Notes: generated by a model from the sequence alone, not told the origin. DNA of 64,000 bases from Circinella umbellata (GCA_025093555.1 JAIWNF010000012.1:496001-560000); one strand, 5' to 3'; positions 9,298 to 23,359 are shown, numbered from the stretch's first letter. Numbers and translations: made by a program.

Positions 9298-12055
9298 ATG
9301 AAATTCTCTCATTCATTAAAATTCAATGCTGTTCCTGACTGGGCTGAACATTATGTAGCGTAAGTTTTTATTAATATAACCCAACTTTACTTTATTATTT
9401 TACTAAAATCATTATTTTCTATAGTTACGATTATTTAAAAAATATCATTTTTGATATTGAAAAACGTCGTGTAGAAACTATTAATACTCAAATAGATTCA
9501 GAAACTGCAAGTCATCGATGGATGAAAACAAATCATGCTAGTAGTGATATGAGTAATACACCAACAGAAGATGAAACAAGATTCATATCAGCATTAGATA
9601 GTCAATTAGAAAAAGTAGCTAAATTTTTTACTCAAAAAGAAGCAACTGTATGTAATTTATTGGATAATGTGGATCGAAAAGTAGACGATTGTCCAGAAGA
9701 TCCTTATCCTGACAATGGTGAATTGACATTATATACACATCACAGTAGTAATAGTGTTATTACAGCTCAACTTGCTCAATTACAACAACAACAACAACCA
9801 AGAACGAGTACAACCACAATGGATAACATGATGCTTATGCGTCATAATAATAGTACAAACAATTCATTACTTATTGCACCTACAAATCATAATATCAATA
9901 TGTTTAAAACGACATCAAGATTAAGTCAACAACCCATCACAGGAACAGAAGATACATCATCTTCAATTTTAGCACCACCACCACCTGCAGCAACAACTAC
10001 AACAACAACACATAATGACGAAAAACATAATAACAATAATATAACAGCATCATCTACAAAAGGTTTAACACACAAAATGTCATTTGAATCACGTCTTTCT
10101 ACACAAACCACACGTGAATATGAATCATTTGTTGAACATTTATTTGATTTACGTGTCCAATTAATTCAACTTTATATTTTGGCATCCGATTTGGAATCAT
10201 TTATCGATTTGAACAAAACAGCTTTTAGCAAGATCTTAAAAAAATATGACAAGGTGTTAAATGGTCATTTACGCAAGGAATATATGAATACAAAAGTATT
10301 GGTGGCTAAACCATTTACTGAAATGACCACTGGAAAATTACGTTATGTTATTGAACGTGTGGAACGTGTTTATGCTGATATGTTTTGTCATGGACATATA
10401 CAACGGGCTATTCGACAAATGAAAACGCATTTACGTGATCAAGTCTCTTATGAACGAAATACAGTCTGGAAAGATATGGTCACTCAAGAACGACACATTC
10501 ACGGTGCTCACATCAATGAACCAAAAGTTCCCGAATCTTTATATCGAATACCTTTTACATCTTTGGAAATTCCAGTGAAACAATTACGAAACATGTCTCT
10601 TTTTCTTTTGTCATTTGTCATCTTTCTTGTTCTTGTCAATATTCATATTTTTGGATCAAGTGAAGAAAATCATTGCTTTGCACTCCTTGTCTTTGCTGCC
10701 ATGTTGTGGGCCACAGAAGCTATTCCATTATATGCCACTTCTTTATTGATTCCATTCTTAATTATTCCATTGGGTGTCATGCGTAATGAAACGGACGGAA
10801 GTCACATGTCAGCGAAAGATGCATCTAAAGAAGTGTTTGCATCCATGTTTAATGGAACGATCATGATGCTTTTATCTGGTTTTGCATTAGCTGGTGCATT
10901 ATCTAAATATGGAATTGCTAAAGCATTTGCATCACACGTTTTATCTCGTGCTGGAACGCGACCTCGTTGGGTATTGCTTTCTATTATGTTGGTGGCCGCC
11001 TTTTTAAGTATGTGGATATCGAACGTGGCTACCCCTGTTCTTTGTTTTTCACTTATTGATCCTATTCTACGTACGTTACCTGATAATTCACCTGTGGCGA
11101 CTTGTTTACTTTTGGGTATTGCCTTGGCAAGTTGTATTGGGGGTATGACATCTCCTATTTCATCACCACAAAATATTATTACTGTCCAATATATGAATCC
11201 AAGTCCTGGATGGGGTATTTGGTTTGCTGTGGCATTACCTATCTCACTCATTTCAATTGTGATGTGTTGGATTTTATTATTAATGGTATATCGACCTGAT
11301 CGTACGTGTGCTCATTTAAATACCATTAAACCTACCAAAGGTAAAATAACAATTCAACAAATTTTTGTTTTATTTGTTGCAACAACAACCATTATTTTAT
11401 GGTGTGTCGGAACATCCATTGAAGATACTATTGGAAGTACAGGTGTTATTGCTTCTATTCCTTTATTTGTATTCTTTGGTACTGGAATACTTGGAAAAGA
11501 TGATTTGCATGCATTTTTATGGAGTGTGGTGGTAAGTTTTTAACATATTATTTTATCTCCATACTTTATATAAATAATAACTCATAAATAAATGATATAT
11601 AGATTTTAGCTCAGGGAGGTATGGCACTTGGAAATGCTGTTACTTCATCAGGTTTATTACAAAACATTGCACTTCATATCAAGGATGGTATTGAAAACTT
11701 TGATGTACTTACAATTTTAATTATATTTTCATCATTGATCTTGGTTTTCTCTACTTTTGTATCTCACACGGTGGCTGCGTTAATTATTGTTCCTATTGTA
11801 CAACAAGTGGGTCAACAATTACCACAACCTCATCCTAATTTACTAGTCATGGGAGCTGGTCTCGCATGTTCAGCCGGTATGGGTTTACCTGTCTCAGGAT
11901 TTCCAAATATGTCAGCTATTATGTTAGAAGATCCAAAGGGTAAACCCTATTTAACTACGCGTGATTTTATTATCACAGGAATACCAACTAGTATATTTTG
12001 TACTATTTTTGTATGTACCTTGGGATATGGTATATTAACAGCCGTTGGATATTAA
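9298..12055 (+). CDS. PHO91: SPX-domain low-affinity phosphate transporter (Pho91/Pho87/Pho90 type)
   Basis: Three exons (9298-9359, 9425-11531, 11603-12055) encode 873 residues; the frame joins exactly at both introns. The start MKFSHSLKFNAVPDWAEHYV is the classic SPX N-terminus, and the SPX C-terminal helix is seen as DLNKTAFSKILKKYDK before residue 270. SPX domains sense inositol pyrophosphates/phosphate. From about residue 405 a DASS/SLC13-type transporter domain with roughly a dozen hydrophobic segments follows, including the substrate-site signature SNVATPV and SSPQNI. Between the SPX helices lies a low-complexity N/T/Q-rich insert. Family members import Pi, or export it from the vacuole in the case of Pho91. 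Family assignment is strong; the choice of Pho91 over Pho87/90 is less sure. Confidence 0.9.
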
Positions 12056-12715
12056 ATACCTCAGTTTCTTTTTGTTATTCATTATTATTACTGTATATAC
12101 TTATTAGTCTACCTCCCCCCCTGACGCACTTTACACAAAGAACGAAAATATCATGTTGTTTTTTAAATTATTATCATATATAAAATGTAACGTATTCAAA
12201 TACAATATTACAGAACATAATTGTACTGTATAAAAAAAAATAATTACTGCATCTTTCACATAATTATTCGTTATTTTATTAAATGAATAATAAATAAAAG
12301 TAATTAGATTACGTAATGATACTAAATATTTGTTTATTTTAACAACACACACACAAAAGTAAGCACGTACATAAATAATAATTTATAATACCTATACGTA
12401 ATGTTTATTTTTACCATGTTGCATGCATAATTGTTTATGCATGCGTAGATGTAATTCTTGTTTTTTTTATTCCATCGTAAATATTATTATAATCTATTAC
12501 GATGAATGTATGATGTAAAGGATTAAAAGTAAAAAAAAAAAAAATACAGGGGGTTGTCTTTAACTAATAAGCATAATCAATTGAGGCAAAATATATTGAA
12601 TTAAAGTTCATGCATGAACTGAGCATAAATTGACATGAAAGTGAAAAAAAAAGTCTTTGCTTTTAAGTGTTTATGATGGGAAAGGTAATTATTGATGTCT
12701 CCTATTTTTTTTGTT

Positions 12716-12750
<35 letters not shown>

Positions 12751-14331
12751 AAGTTAGTTTGTTGACTGAAGCATCATAGTTAATGCATAAACAATAATAA
12801 TCACACTAACTAGTTGTTCATAAAAGGAGATTTACTACGGGCATTATTATCTTTTAGCATGGATCTTTTATTTTTATTTTTTTGGCTCTGTCACAACACT
12901 TTTCAATAGTGAATTACTACGTACAACTAAATTTATGACTTATGGGTAACAAACGAATCGAGTGGTTCTAATTGTTTCTTACTTAGAGCTAGTGATTACA
13001 TCTTTACTTTTATAATACTGATTATTTAAATAAATACCTACCTATACAGCTTTTATTTTATATATCTACTAAATCTACAATAACAACTAATGTTCTTTCT
13101 TAATCTTATTATCACCTGACGAAGAAAAAAAAAACACGAGTTTCAAGATAATCATTATCGTCACCATTACTTGAAAATAAATAATCACATTCATAGGTTT
13201 CGTAAAAAAAAAAAAAAACTTTATTATTATTTATAGTACATATCAATATATCAATCAACCGAAGTTAATAAGGAGGATACCCACGATATGATAGTATTAT
13301 TATTGTTATAATTATTATTATATAAACAAAAAAAAAGATAGCTTTCAGAAACCCGAACTTTTTTCTTCTTCTTCTAAATGTGTACAACCATAAACACAAA
13401 CATAGAGCAAAAAAAAAAAACAGAGTCTTATGTACTTATTTCTAAAACTAGTGTCAATAATAGTAAACATATACATGTTACTCTGGTGTTACATATTATT
13501 GTTATCTTTTACTTATCAAAGTTTATTCGAAAAAGAATAAAGCCCATGTTAAAATACTTTTGTTCACAAATTTATCATCTTTTGACAGACCAACAATAAT
13601 TTATCAACAAACATAAACATTAATGCGAATAATAAACGAGATTATTCAATAGCTATATTATTTTCAAAGTTTCTAAAATATCAATGGTATAATACATATA
13701 TATAAATGCTAAAGTATAATAGAACTCAATAGACATTTATTCAAAAAAAATAGTTTTGATTTCTAGCATTCCTTACTACTTTCTTTTTATTATAATGACT
13801 TTAGTAAGTATACTGGGACTGTCGTTGTACATGATCTGCATCTGCCATCTTTTTTTGGTGTTGTCGCTGTTTTATGTGGTGTAACTGTAATTTATCTAAT
13901 TATTTCGTAACCTCTGATATACACATACTTACATAGTAGTACACATTTGATTCGCAGTAGATAAAATTTTATTATGGTATAACATAAACAATAAAATAAT
14001 GACATGATCCTAATTTTCTACAATTTATAAAAAAAAAAAGCTTATTTTATATTGTATGTGTTTTTGTTAGTGTGTAATCTATTCAAATTTATTATAAAGT
14101 CTGGATAATGTATTATCTTAATAATTTAACCTTTCATAAACTATAAGATTATTATAAAAAAAAAGTTTAACAGTTTTATACTTAACTTGAAGAAGAACCT
14201 TCTCAATTAAATGGACATTAAATAAAGACCAGTTTACACATATATATAAAGAAAAAAAAAAGATATTGTTTTTTTTATTGAACTTATTTTTCTTCTTCTT
14301 CTTCTTCCTTTTTTTTTTCCTTTTATCAATA
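12056..14331. other. Intergenic, about 2.3 kb, no gene recognised
   Basis: AT-rich DNA with A/T runs and a (GT)n microsatellite at 12717-12748. A 73-codon open stretch at 13378-13599 has no recognisable features. I see no RNA gene, transposon end or domain. Confidence 0.6.
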
Positions 14332-16401
14332 ATGACTGTGGCTATATATAATCAAGAAGTAATTGATACTGATGACAAGGTCGTCAATCATCAGCAACAA
14401 TCTTCACTATCACCACCATTTTTTTATCCTGAAGCATCATTGGATGATGTGATAAAGAAGGCACAATTTGAAGCTACAGAAGCGAAAAAAAATCCACATA
14501 CTTTTAAAAAACCCATCCAACGTGTTGCTGTTATTGGTGCAGGTCCTTCTGGTGTATGTTTTATTACATTGTTCTATCTAACATTTGAAATGAATACTGA
14601 AATTATATTATATATATATATATTTATAGTTACCTACTGCAAAAGCTTTAAAAGAACATGGATTAGAAGTCAGGATTTTCGAACGCATGGGAGAGGTTGG
14701 CGGTAACTGGTATGTTTTATCATAATAGTTTCGTTGTTTCTATTAAGATCAAACGCATGTCATAAATAATCTATATACATAAGCCTTCCTATTGACATTT
14801 ATTCTATACCTTATCAAATTAAGGGTATACTCAGAAGAATCTCCATTAACACCATCTATTCCATCCGATAATAACCCAGCACCACGAAGTAAACAAGATG
14901 TCTTGGAAAAACAAAAAAAGGAAGACGGGATATTGATGGAGGCAAATCACAAAGAACGAATGAGTCATGCGCCCTCTACTGCATGTTATGCGGGTCTTCA
15001 TAACAATACTGCAGCTCCAATTATGCTTAATTATGAAGACTTTCCTTGGCCCGAAAATACTCCGTGGTATATTTCGCACACAAGAGTACATCAATACTTT
15101 AAAGATTATGCGAACGAGTATGGACTTTATGATCTTGTAGAGCTTAATACAAATGTTGAATTTGTGGAACGAAAACAACAATCAACAGAAGAAGAAAAAG
15201 AAGAGGGGTGGGAACTTACAGTTCGTAAACGTGAAGAGCTTGATAATGGAATGGCTCGTTATAAATCCTGGACAGAATCTTTTGATGCAGTTGTGATGGC
15301 TTCAGGTGGATTTCATCGTCCTCAAGTACCTGAATTCAAGCATTTACGCGAGTATAATGAACAATGGCCGGAAAGAATTATTCATTCAAAACAATATAGA
15401 CGTCATACAGATTTTGTTGGCAAGGTATATACATTTCAAAAAAAAAAAAATTAAAGAATACTATTTCAGATACTTTAAAAGTGAATAACGCTGTTTTGCA
15501 AATCTATAGTCACTAACATCCCTCTATTTATTATACAACCAATTATAATTTATAGAATGTACTTATTGTAGGTGGTAATGCATCTGGTGTCGATATTGCA
15601 TTTCATCTTGAAGGAACAGCAAAGAATGTATATATGGTCATTCGTAATGAAATTGATCCTTCTATTGAACAAAGTACAGTGGGACTTTTGCTCCGATCTA
15701 TGATTCCAGATAATGTGATCCGAAAACGCGGTATTGTTGCATTTTCAAATTTAAACGGCGACGTGGATGGATCTATTACCTTTAATGATGGAACAGTTGT
15801 CAATGATATCGATACTGTCATTTTTGCAACTGGTTTTATTACTGATTTTGAATATTTTGGACCATTACAAGCTGTTCGTCGTAATCAAGAACAACAACAA
15901 CAACAAGAAAAAACAAAGGAAAATGGGGATGCTACTGAAGAACCTTTGGTCATCAGCAATGGTAGACGTGTTTTAAACACATATCAAGAGGTTTTCCTGA
16001 TCCGTGATCCAACATTGGCTTTCGTTGGTGTACCTGGTCATATTATCAATACAGCTTTCTTTTACTATCAAGCACAAGCAGTGGCACGTGTATGGAGTGG
16101 ATCAGCATTTCTTCCATCTCAACAAAAAATGCAAGAATATGTCGATAGTACTACTCTATATCCATCTTTTCCAGATGATGTCAATTTACAAAGCGGGATT
16201 TTGCATAGTCAGCGGTTTGTAACGTGGCTAAATGATCATGCGAATTATATTGCTAATAACAAGAGTAATGAAGAGGAAAAGAAAAAAGAGCTTTACACAC
16301 TGAAGGGTATTGATCCAAATTTAAATGCCAAATGGGTTGAAATACGAGAATCATGGCCGCAACGGTCACTAGATGTTAAAAAGGCTTTGAAAGAAATCTA
16401 A
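14332..16401 (+). CDS. Flavin-containing monooxygenase (FMO-like)
   Basis: Four exons (14332-14553, 14630-14709, 14824-15424, 15556-16401) give 582 residues. The FAD-binding motif GAGPSG sits at about residues 69-74, followed after the splice by AKALKEHGLEV and an acidic strand end (FERMGEVGGNW). The NADPH-binding motif GGNASG is at about 307-312, preceded by the FMO-like IIHSKQYRRH segment. FATGF marks the C-terminal nucleotide-proximal region. Enzymes of this family oxygenate soft nucleophiles (N or S) with NADPH and O2; the substrate cannot be read from sequence. An in-frame ATG at 14266 would add 22 mostly Phe/Leu residues from a T-rich leader; I chose 14332 because that extension looks like 5' UTR. 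A Baeyer-Villiger enzyme is a less likely alternative. Confidence 0.88.
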
Positions 16402-16689
16402 AGCAATGATAATTTTGAAAGCATATATGTGATAGATCCAAAATAAAATAAATACATAAGCACTCATTTGATTCATTACTTTAATAATAGTTTATTAAAA
16501 ATTAACTTTAATTACATTGGCTTTGGTGTTAGAATGTTTTCAAGGCAATATTCAAGTTTGTTGTGTATAAGTTGAACGTCTTTGAAAGAAAATAGGAGTA
16601 ATAAACGTTGTTTCATAACTCTGAATAGATCACGTAAACAATAAATTTAGCTCTTGTGCATTGACAGTCGATGTCGGGCTTTAACCTGT
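16402..16689. other. Intergenic downstream of the FMO gene
   Basis: Contains probable polyadenylation-type AATAAA sequences at about 16442-16452 just after the FMO stop. Nothing else is recognised before the repeat copy begins. Confidence 0.5.
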
Positions 16690-17010
16690 AAACCCAATAT
16701 ACTGAACAACACACTGAAGTTATTATTTGCTTGCGCAGCATCAATGCAAAACCAGTGTTCTAATAAAATCACTATTCCCATTTCTGTGCTATTGTGCTAT
16801 ATATTTCCATAGTTACTGTTATGGACTATATATTATATATAACGTTATAATAATAATAATAGTAACATACATGGAGCATTAAAAGTATAAATAAATCAAA
16901 TTACTTTTATTTAATATGATGTACCATATTAATTTTAACTAATGATAATTTATATACTTCCACCAGTTTCCGACTGTGGAAACCGTATAAACCATTGTTG
17001 CTATGGTTCT
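16690..17010 (+). repeat. Dispersed repeat, copy A
   Basis: Shares blocks with 40940-41560 and, reverse-complemented, with 56700-57119: TTATTATTTGCTTGCGCAGC followed by CAGTGTT, then an ATTATAATAATAA block, and CAGTTTCCGAC near 16966. Order and spacing of the blocks are kept between copies, so this is a diverged interspersed element and not chance similarity. No open frame or inverted terminal repeat is visible in this copy. Confidence 0.6.
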
Positions 17011-17326
17011 TTACATTTTAGTGAATCGGCAACCTTGTTGAATTGAATTCGACGGACTTACATAGCCCAGAGAATTTTTCATCCAGTAACAATGTGATGT
17101 AGAGAAGTTAACAGGAGTTTTGAGAACTGCTCACTCATATGAAGGCGGTCAGTAATAAATTATTGGGTCTGGGCTCACTAGCGGTAGTTAGGGGAAGGTC
17201 CGCATCTAATAAAATTGATGTAAAAGAGGTAATCCTTTCTGTAATCCTTTTGTAATCTGTATTACAGGATATGCTACCCTTAATTTGGATATTGGTGTTC
17301 TTATGCACACAACGTTAGTTGAATAT

Positions 17327-18100
17327 TCAGAAATGAATAAATTGGACATCAGCAACACCCAGCAACAATAAACTTATAATAACAATAATGATACCGAAGA
17401 ATTCAAAAACAACACTATACAACAACAGCAATATGCAACAACAAACCAGTAGTAGTAGCAGTAGTATGACAAGTATAAAACATGCACTGGAAATTAGCAG
17501 CGCAATGCCCTTCATAAAAAAATCTTAAAAATCAATATTAGCATTTAAAAGAAAAACAAAGTGCAGAATACATGGTGACACCTATTCATGCAAAATTTTT
17601 ATAGAGAAAGACCCATGATTTGCAACAGCAAAGGACCTCAATTGGAATCTGTTGGTAAACTATGGCAGCTGAAGCTAATGGACAAACAATATATATATTA
17701 TAAGACACCGGAACAGGTAAAAACGTACGAAAATGTTTGAATGATAGAAGAACATATATCACTACAGTCAGCACTAATTACACACTTTGTGAAAACATGC
17801 ATAGAATAATCCCGTTTTTAACTCGAAAGCGAACAGCTGAATAAAAAGCTGCTGTAGTTCGAAATTCTAATAATATCATCAATAACTTAAACAGTAGCAC
17901 TTTTATCAGAACAACAAACAAAAGCCAATCTACCAATACCTCACAAGGCAGTCATTGATATTGAAAATAAGAAATTCAATACAAGTGTTACCACCTTTCT
18001 CAATATCACAGTAACAACATATAATGCTATTCATACTTTAGATAATAGTAATATCAACGCCATCAGAATGCGAAAAAAGTAGTTAAAATGTCCAAGTAGT
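17327..18100 (+). pseudogene. Decayed Q/N-rich coding-like sequence, unassigned
   Basis: Several stretches look like old coding sequence, for example from 17662 (MAAEANGQTIYIL, stop, DTGTGKNVRKCLNDRR) continuing with only a few stops to about 17980, and a Q/N-rich stretch from 17333. Stops and frame changes break every frame. No domain is recognised; it may be a transposon remnant because it lies between a repeat copy and transposase remains. Confidence 0.25.
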
Positions 18101-18259
18101 TTACCACCATTTATTATATGTGTATTTTTTATTATCTACACTATCTACGCATTCTCTCTATTTCTTTTTCACTATAACATCTTGTACAAATTATTTCTTT
18201 TACTAAATTGGTTTATCACTCATTTATCACTTGCTTTTCCTATTTTTATTAATTTATCA

Positions 18260-18284
18260 AGTAGGGCCCCGTTAATTTCATAGT
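18260..18284 (+). mobile_element. Solo end of the pogo-type element family
   Basis: AGGGCCCCGTTAATTTCATA matches the terminal inverted repeat of the element at 48644-49472 (which reads AGGGTCCCCGTTAATTTCATA) except for one missing T. No partner end in inverted orientation was found within several kilobases, so this is probably a truncated remnant. Confidence 0.5.
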
Positions 18285-18341
18285 TTAACCTTTGCTGCGG
18301 AACAAAAAATAATAAAACTAGTTTATTCCCAAGCTTTTTTC

Positions 18342-19200
18342 TTGAAGCTTAATCGTCTTCCTTTTCAACATTGTCCAAAACCCATTTTTTTTTTTTTTTA
18401 CCTCTTTCCTAAAAGTTCTTTTTTTTCCTTATACTGCTTGACACCGTTTTTTTTATCTTTTTTTTTATCATCTTCAACTTATCAACTATCCACGGCCTTG
18501 AAAGAATCCGAATGGTGCGTTGAAAACGCAGCATCTCTTTCTCTGACATCGTTTGCCGATAATTACGGGTTGGCATCAAAAGAAAGAGCAAATACTCGTT
18601 TCTCTAATATACTGAACAGTGTAAAGCTGGCATCCGTACCCACCATATCTGAACTCAAAACGGCCTTCTCTTTATGGAAAGGAAGCACCCATGAAGCTAC
18701 ATATTGGCGATCGAAGCAAGTTTCGCAGGTACGAGATGATACTACTGCTGGTCTAACTGAATCCACATTACGATCCATTAAACGATTAGGGGAGCAAGAG
18801 GAAGCTCGTATTACCCAACGAAGGTATTACGAAGAACATTAAAGAGCATATAATGAAATATTACTTTGGGAATATTAACACACTAATTCATCACTTCTTT
18901 TCCCTTTTTTGGATAGACGGTTGGATAATAGTATATCAGATGCAAGCATCAGTAGTTTGGCTGCTAATACAACACCATGCATGTCATCTACACCGATTAG
19001 CAGTCAAACAATGCTACCATCAACCCAGAAACTCCAATACTAAAAGCACATGAATATTCATCCACCCTCGACACACCACCGAATGAACAAGAAAAAGGTG
19101 AATATATGTGGACAATGGGTGACGAAATGGAATCTGTAATGAATGGGCATTATTGCAAGCTAGTAACGAATCGGTTCATGATTACGAGTGAGGAACTTTT
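18342..19200 (+). pseudogene. Decayed gene, N-terminal part of a transposon-associated protein of unknown function
   Basis: An exon ending at about 18822 (AG then GTATT) carries ALKESEWCVENAASLSLTSF and a run of amphipathic helices. It joins at an acceptor near 18915 to a Ser/Thr-rich exon (RRLDNSISDASISSL). About 35 codons later the frame breaks, and continuation (NPETPILKAHEY...MWTMGDEMESVM) is found one base out of register near 19026. The protein is not one I can name. The preceding in-frame segment (18342-18480) is T-rich and is probably leader, so the start is not settled. It lies directly upstream of the Tnp2 remnants and may belong to the same element. Confidence 0.4.
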
Positions 19201-19299
19201 TTTTATGATTATAAACGATACCATATATTCATATAGGACACCTATTAACCCAATAGTGATACATTAATTCTTTATCTTGCACAAATATAATATTATCCA

Positions 19300-21655
19300 G
19301 TGTGGATATAACATCAAATGCACACCCGACATTCCTCGTTTTTTATATGAAAAACTCGGCTTGAAGAAAATCTCAACAACCATCATTCAAGACTGTCGAC
19401 AGTATGTTCAAGAATGTTATGGGGCTTGTCAGGTAATAATAAAAACATATTAGAACATTGCTTCTTTCTATTCAACATATTATATATATAAGCTTATGTA
19501 AATAGTGTTATTATATTATTAGGTATCGAATGAAAACTTTCTTTTGGCTGTTCAAAATATCACACACTTACCCTCATTATCATCGTCCAAGATGATTTAT
19601 ACAGTATTTCGTTTATTGTAAATATTGTTTTTTTTCCTATTTTTCATAATCTATTATGTATATTGTCGTTCTATATTAATTATCATGCATATTCAATTTC
19701 ACATAATAGCGCCAGGAAGATCTTTATGATCTATTGTGGTGATATTGCAAAGTCGGAGACCGCATTCAACTATCGTGTGATCTGGCCTTGTATTGAGCAA
19801 AATGTGGATGAGTTCTATAGAGATGTTGAGGGAAACTATGTCGATCCATGGACCCTTGAAATGCCACCATGTACCACTGTCCTCATTGATTACATTGAAT
19901 ATGGCCAAGCACCTTTGGATACGCATGAAGAAATAAGCTTCGAGATCTATAGCTGGATGCAAGAACACAATGTCAGTAGAGCTGGTCATGAAGATTTAAT
20001 CAAGCTATTGAATAAGCGAATCAAGAGTGAAGAGGGTTTTGGTAAGTAAATATACATAACACAAATATATAATTCATGAAAGAGTTGTTATTAAAAGAAA
20101 AATAGGCAAAGTACCTTTATATAGTCCCCAAAAAATGTGAATCACACCTAGAAAAGATGTTTAATCTTGAAGAAACTAAATACCGTATGTGTCCCGTAGG
20201 TTGTCGACTTTTCCCAGAAAATTCAAAAGCTTCTTGCTCTTGTGGTAAACCCCAATTCAAGAATAGAAAACCTATAAAGACTATGTCATATTTCCCACTC
20301 GCAAAACAACTTTCAGCATTTGTTGCAGACAAAAACACCCGTAACTTACTTTTGGAAACCCATGAACCATCCGAAGAAGGAGCATTAGAGGATATTTTTG
20401 ATGGAAAAGTATTCCGTGATCGTAAACAAGAATTATTCCCTAACAACCTTGATATTCCCGTTTCATTATTTATCGATGGATTCAGTGCATTTAAAGGAAG
20501 CAACAGTTCAAAGATGACGATTCTGCATGTTGTTGTATTAGGTTTGCCGGCTCAAGAAAGGTAATTATTTTTTGCTTCATAATAATAAACAGATTATCCA
20601 TGATGTTTCATATATGGTATTTAATAATTAGTTAAATATATAGATACAAGAAAGAGTACATGCTTCAAGTTGCGATTATTCCAGGGGATCATAATGGAGA
20701 CCTATATACCTTTCTCAGACCATTGTTAAATGAACTTCGGATCCTTGAAGCATCTGGTATGAGAGTTACTTGTCCGGATGGTGTATTCTCCTTCAATGTT
20801 CATTTGATGCTCTCTAGTGGTGACATCATTGGCGTTCAAGAAATTTGTCATCATACTGGTCATACCTCACTGTATGGTTGTCGCCAGTGCCACATTAAAA
20901 CAATTACTCATGTCAGTCCTTCTGGCAATGGGACAGGTCATTACTATAGAGGAAATGTTGCTATGTCGTCCCCTAGAGACATTGGTGAATTCACCGATGG
21001 CAATAAGGTATAAGTCAAACCAACAACATCTTTTTTTTTACATATACCATTTTATCTTACCTAGTGCAATATTTTATTCTTTTTTTGGATAATAGGGATT
21101 TGGGATCAAGAAGGCAACCGAATATGCTACATTACAATCGTTCCACGGTCATACCTTCTTCGGCCTGGATGAGTTGCACTTAATAGGAGCGTGCAGTAGT
21201 TGATGCGGCTGGTAATGGACTCTCCAAATGCCATCATTGAATATGTTTGTTCTTGAACGTGTTGCCAAGGCTAGTATTCCTATTACTGCTGCAAACGCAT
21301 ATCACTCGAGTGACATTGTGAATTTATTATGGATTCTTAAGGTACGACTTTTTTTATTATCATCATTATGCCCTTGATCTTGAAAGCTTTGCTAAACTAA
21401 TCTTTAATTGGATTATTCATCTATTTATTATAGCTTGATATGAAACAAACGCATCAATCAATCAATGACCTCAAGCAATCTCACAACAACTATATGATCA
21501 AGAAGGCAAGTGATGATCTTAAAGAATATGAAATACGTAGTGATTTGCGACACGTTGTTGGCAACAAAGTAGTGAAACCTGTACATGGAGCTGGATTTGC
21601 TGTATTACTTGCAAAAAGCTTCACACAAAGCGGTCATTCGGAAGATTTGAAGTAA
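19300..21655 (+). pseudogene. Decayed Tnp2-type (CACTA superfamily) transposase
   Basis: Exons at about 20157-20562, 20644-21009, 21097-21340 and 21434-21655 line up with transposase family Tnp2: FIDGFSAFKGSNSSKMT, then LHVVVLGLPAQERYKKEYM, AIIPGDHNGDLYTFLRPL and a cysteine/histidine segment TSLYGCRQCHIK. Earlier exons (19663-20046) carry GNYVDPWTLEMPPCTTVLI. Near 21199 the frame runs into TGA and TAA stops within a few codons and resumes shifted, so the copy is dead. CACTA elements move by a DDE transposase that recognises CACTA-type ends; I could not find such ends, so the element limits are unknown. Confidence 0.65.
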
Positions 21656-22161
21656 ATCATATCATCGGATATATCAACTCGAGCCAAGACAATAAACAAC
21701 ATCATCTTTATCAGTTTCTATTTTTACACATTTTCATCCAAATACCTTCAAAGTCCTTATTTCTATCTTCACATATTGTTTATACCATTCTATCAAACAC
21801 CCCTATTCATACTCTGTACACAAAAACTCATAATGTCTGCCAAAATTATCTCAAACTCAAACATCGCAATCACATTTACATAATCATAACCTCGATTAAG
21901 TATGTCGTATTGGATCATTTCCCAAATATTAGTATATATTTCTATTTTATAACAACTGTAATTTCTTCTATTCAAAAATATATTTTCTATAATAAATACA
22001 TATTGCAGACAACAACTTAAAAATTGACTGAGTATTTGTGGCTAAACAAGCACAAACCGAGATCATACTGTAATATTAAGAAAAACGTATAGCCACTGCA
22101 TATTTATAATCTCATAATAGTATATATACTTATATTTATATTCAAATCTCTTTTCTACTCT

Positions 22162-22720
22162 GTGGCAATCGAATCTTTCTGGTATGTTTATACCAGTAAC
22201 GTGATATTGTACAACCAACTTTGTTGTGTCAAGAAAGGTGGTGTACACCAAAAAAATTCCAAGTTCATAAGCTACTTGGCCTGCTACAAGCCAAAAACAG
22301 ATCGGTTTACAAGTGAGTTTGATGGAGCATATTGTCCAAGCGAATGAGCAGTGAGATTGTTTATTTCTGTCAAGGAACCCTTTGCATTGCTGAAATTGCT
22401 AGATATAATACTTGGGCAAACATGGTCATCAGTTCCCTTATCCATTTCTTATTCTTCGCAAAAGGGTTATGATTCTAGCTTATTCATCATTATTATTTAC
22501 AGATGAGGAAATAGTAACAATAAAAAATATTCAGTATGATGAACTACTTCCGTTTGGCAGTAACGAATTTGGCGAAGAAGACGAAGAGTTTATTGAAAAG
22601 GCTGTTGAAGATGTATCCGACCCATATTCTATTGAAAATACGGAATTAGATATGAGCAAGAATTCAATTCGTTTACTTGTTTCAATGGCTAGAGTAGCAA
22701 ACTCATCTGAAAAGATATAA
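22162..22720 (+). pseudogene. Remnant of the same transposon region
   Basis: Two short open pieces remain: 22162-22347 (TSNVILYNQLCCVKKGGVHQ...) and an acidic piece at 22412-22720 (SNEFGEEDEEFIEKAVEDVS). They are separated by stops and frame changes. They probably represent the 3' part of the Tnp2-region transposon or an adjacent decayed gene; no domain is recognised. Confidence 0.3.
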
Positions 22721-23359
22721 TCCTCTTGTCGACCTCAATTTATTATTGGCCTTCTAAAGTATTAATTGTGTTATTTATCACGAAGTACCTGAGTTTTGTG
22801 TAGAAACAGACACGTGAGACGAATCTTATAAAATTGAAACCATAACTAATCGGGATACGGAAGCAAGACTCCATTTACGTACGATCCGAACGGGACGTAA
22901 CAGTATAATATTTTTTTTTATAAAAACAATTGTTTTTTTATATAAAAATTGAATGTTGTCTATTAAATAAAAGATGGATCATATAATAGACTATACTTAA
23001 TCAGAAAAATTATTAAAAGCATATATTAAAGAGCATAATCTAGGAATATTGTAAAAAGGCATTTTGTTAATATTATATATAAATTTTTATGGAAGAGTAT
23101 TATTAAAACATAAGAAAAAAGATTTCCTATTAGGTTTTCTCTTCAATTTTCTGTTTCGTAATCTGTATTATAGCATTAATTGTATCTTTTGTATCTATGT
23201 TCCCTTTCTTTTTTTGTCTATTTTTTTTGTGTTCTTTACTATGTTTACAGCATAGGAAATCTGGTTTTTCTTCAGATAAATCTGTTCTAATTTTTTTTAG
23301 AACAAAATATACCTTCATTCTTTCATTGTTTGAATTTATGAGTACAAAAATCATTCTGC

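Noticed and set aside
14266..14331. Upstream ATG giving the FMO a hydrophobic N-terminus
   Set aside because: The added residues are Phe/Leu translated from a T-rich leader; the ATG at 14332 fits better.
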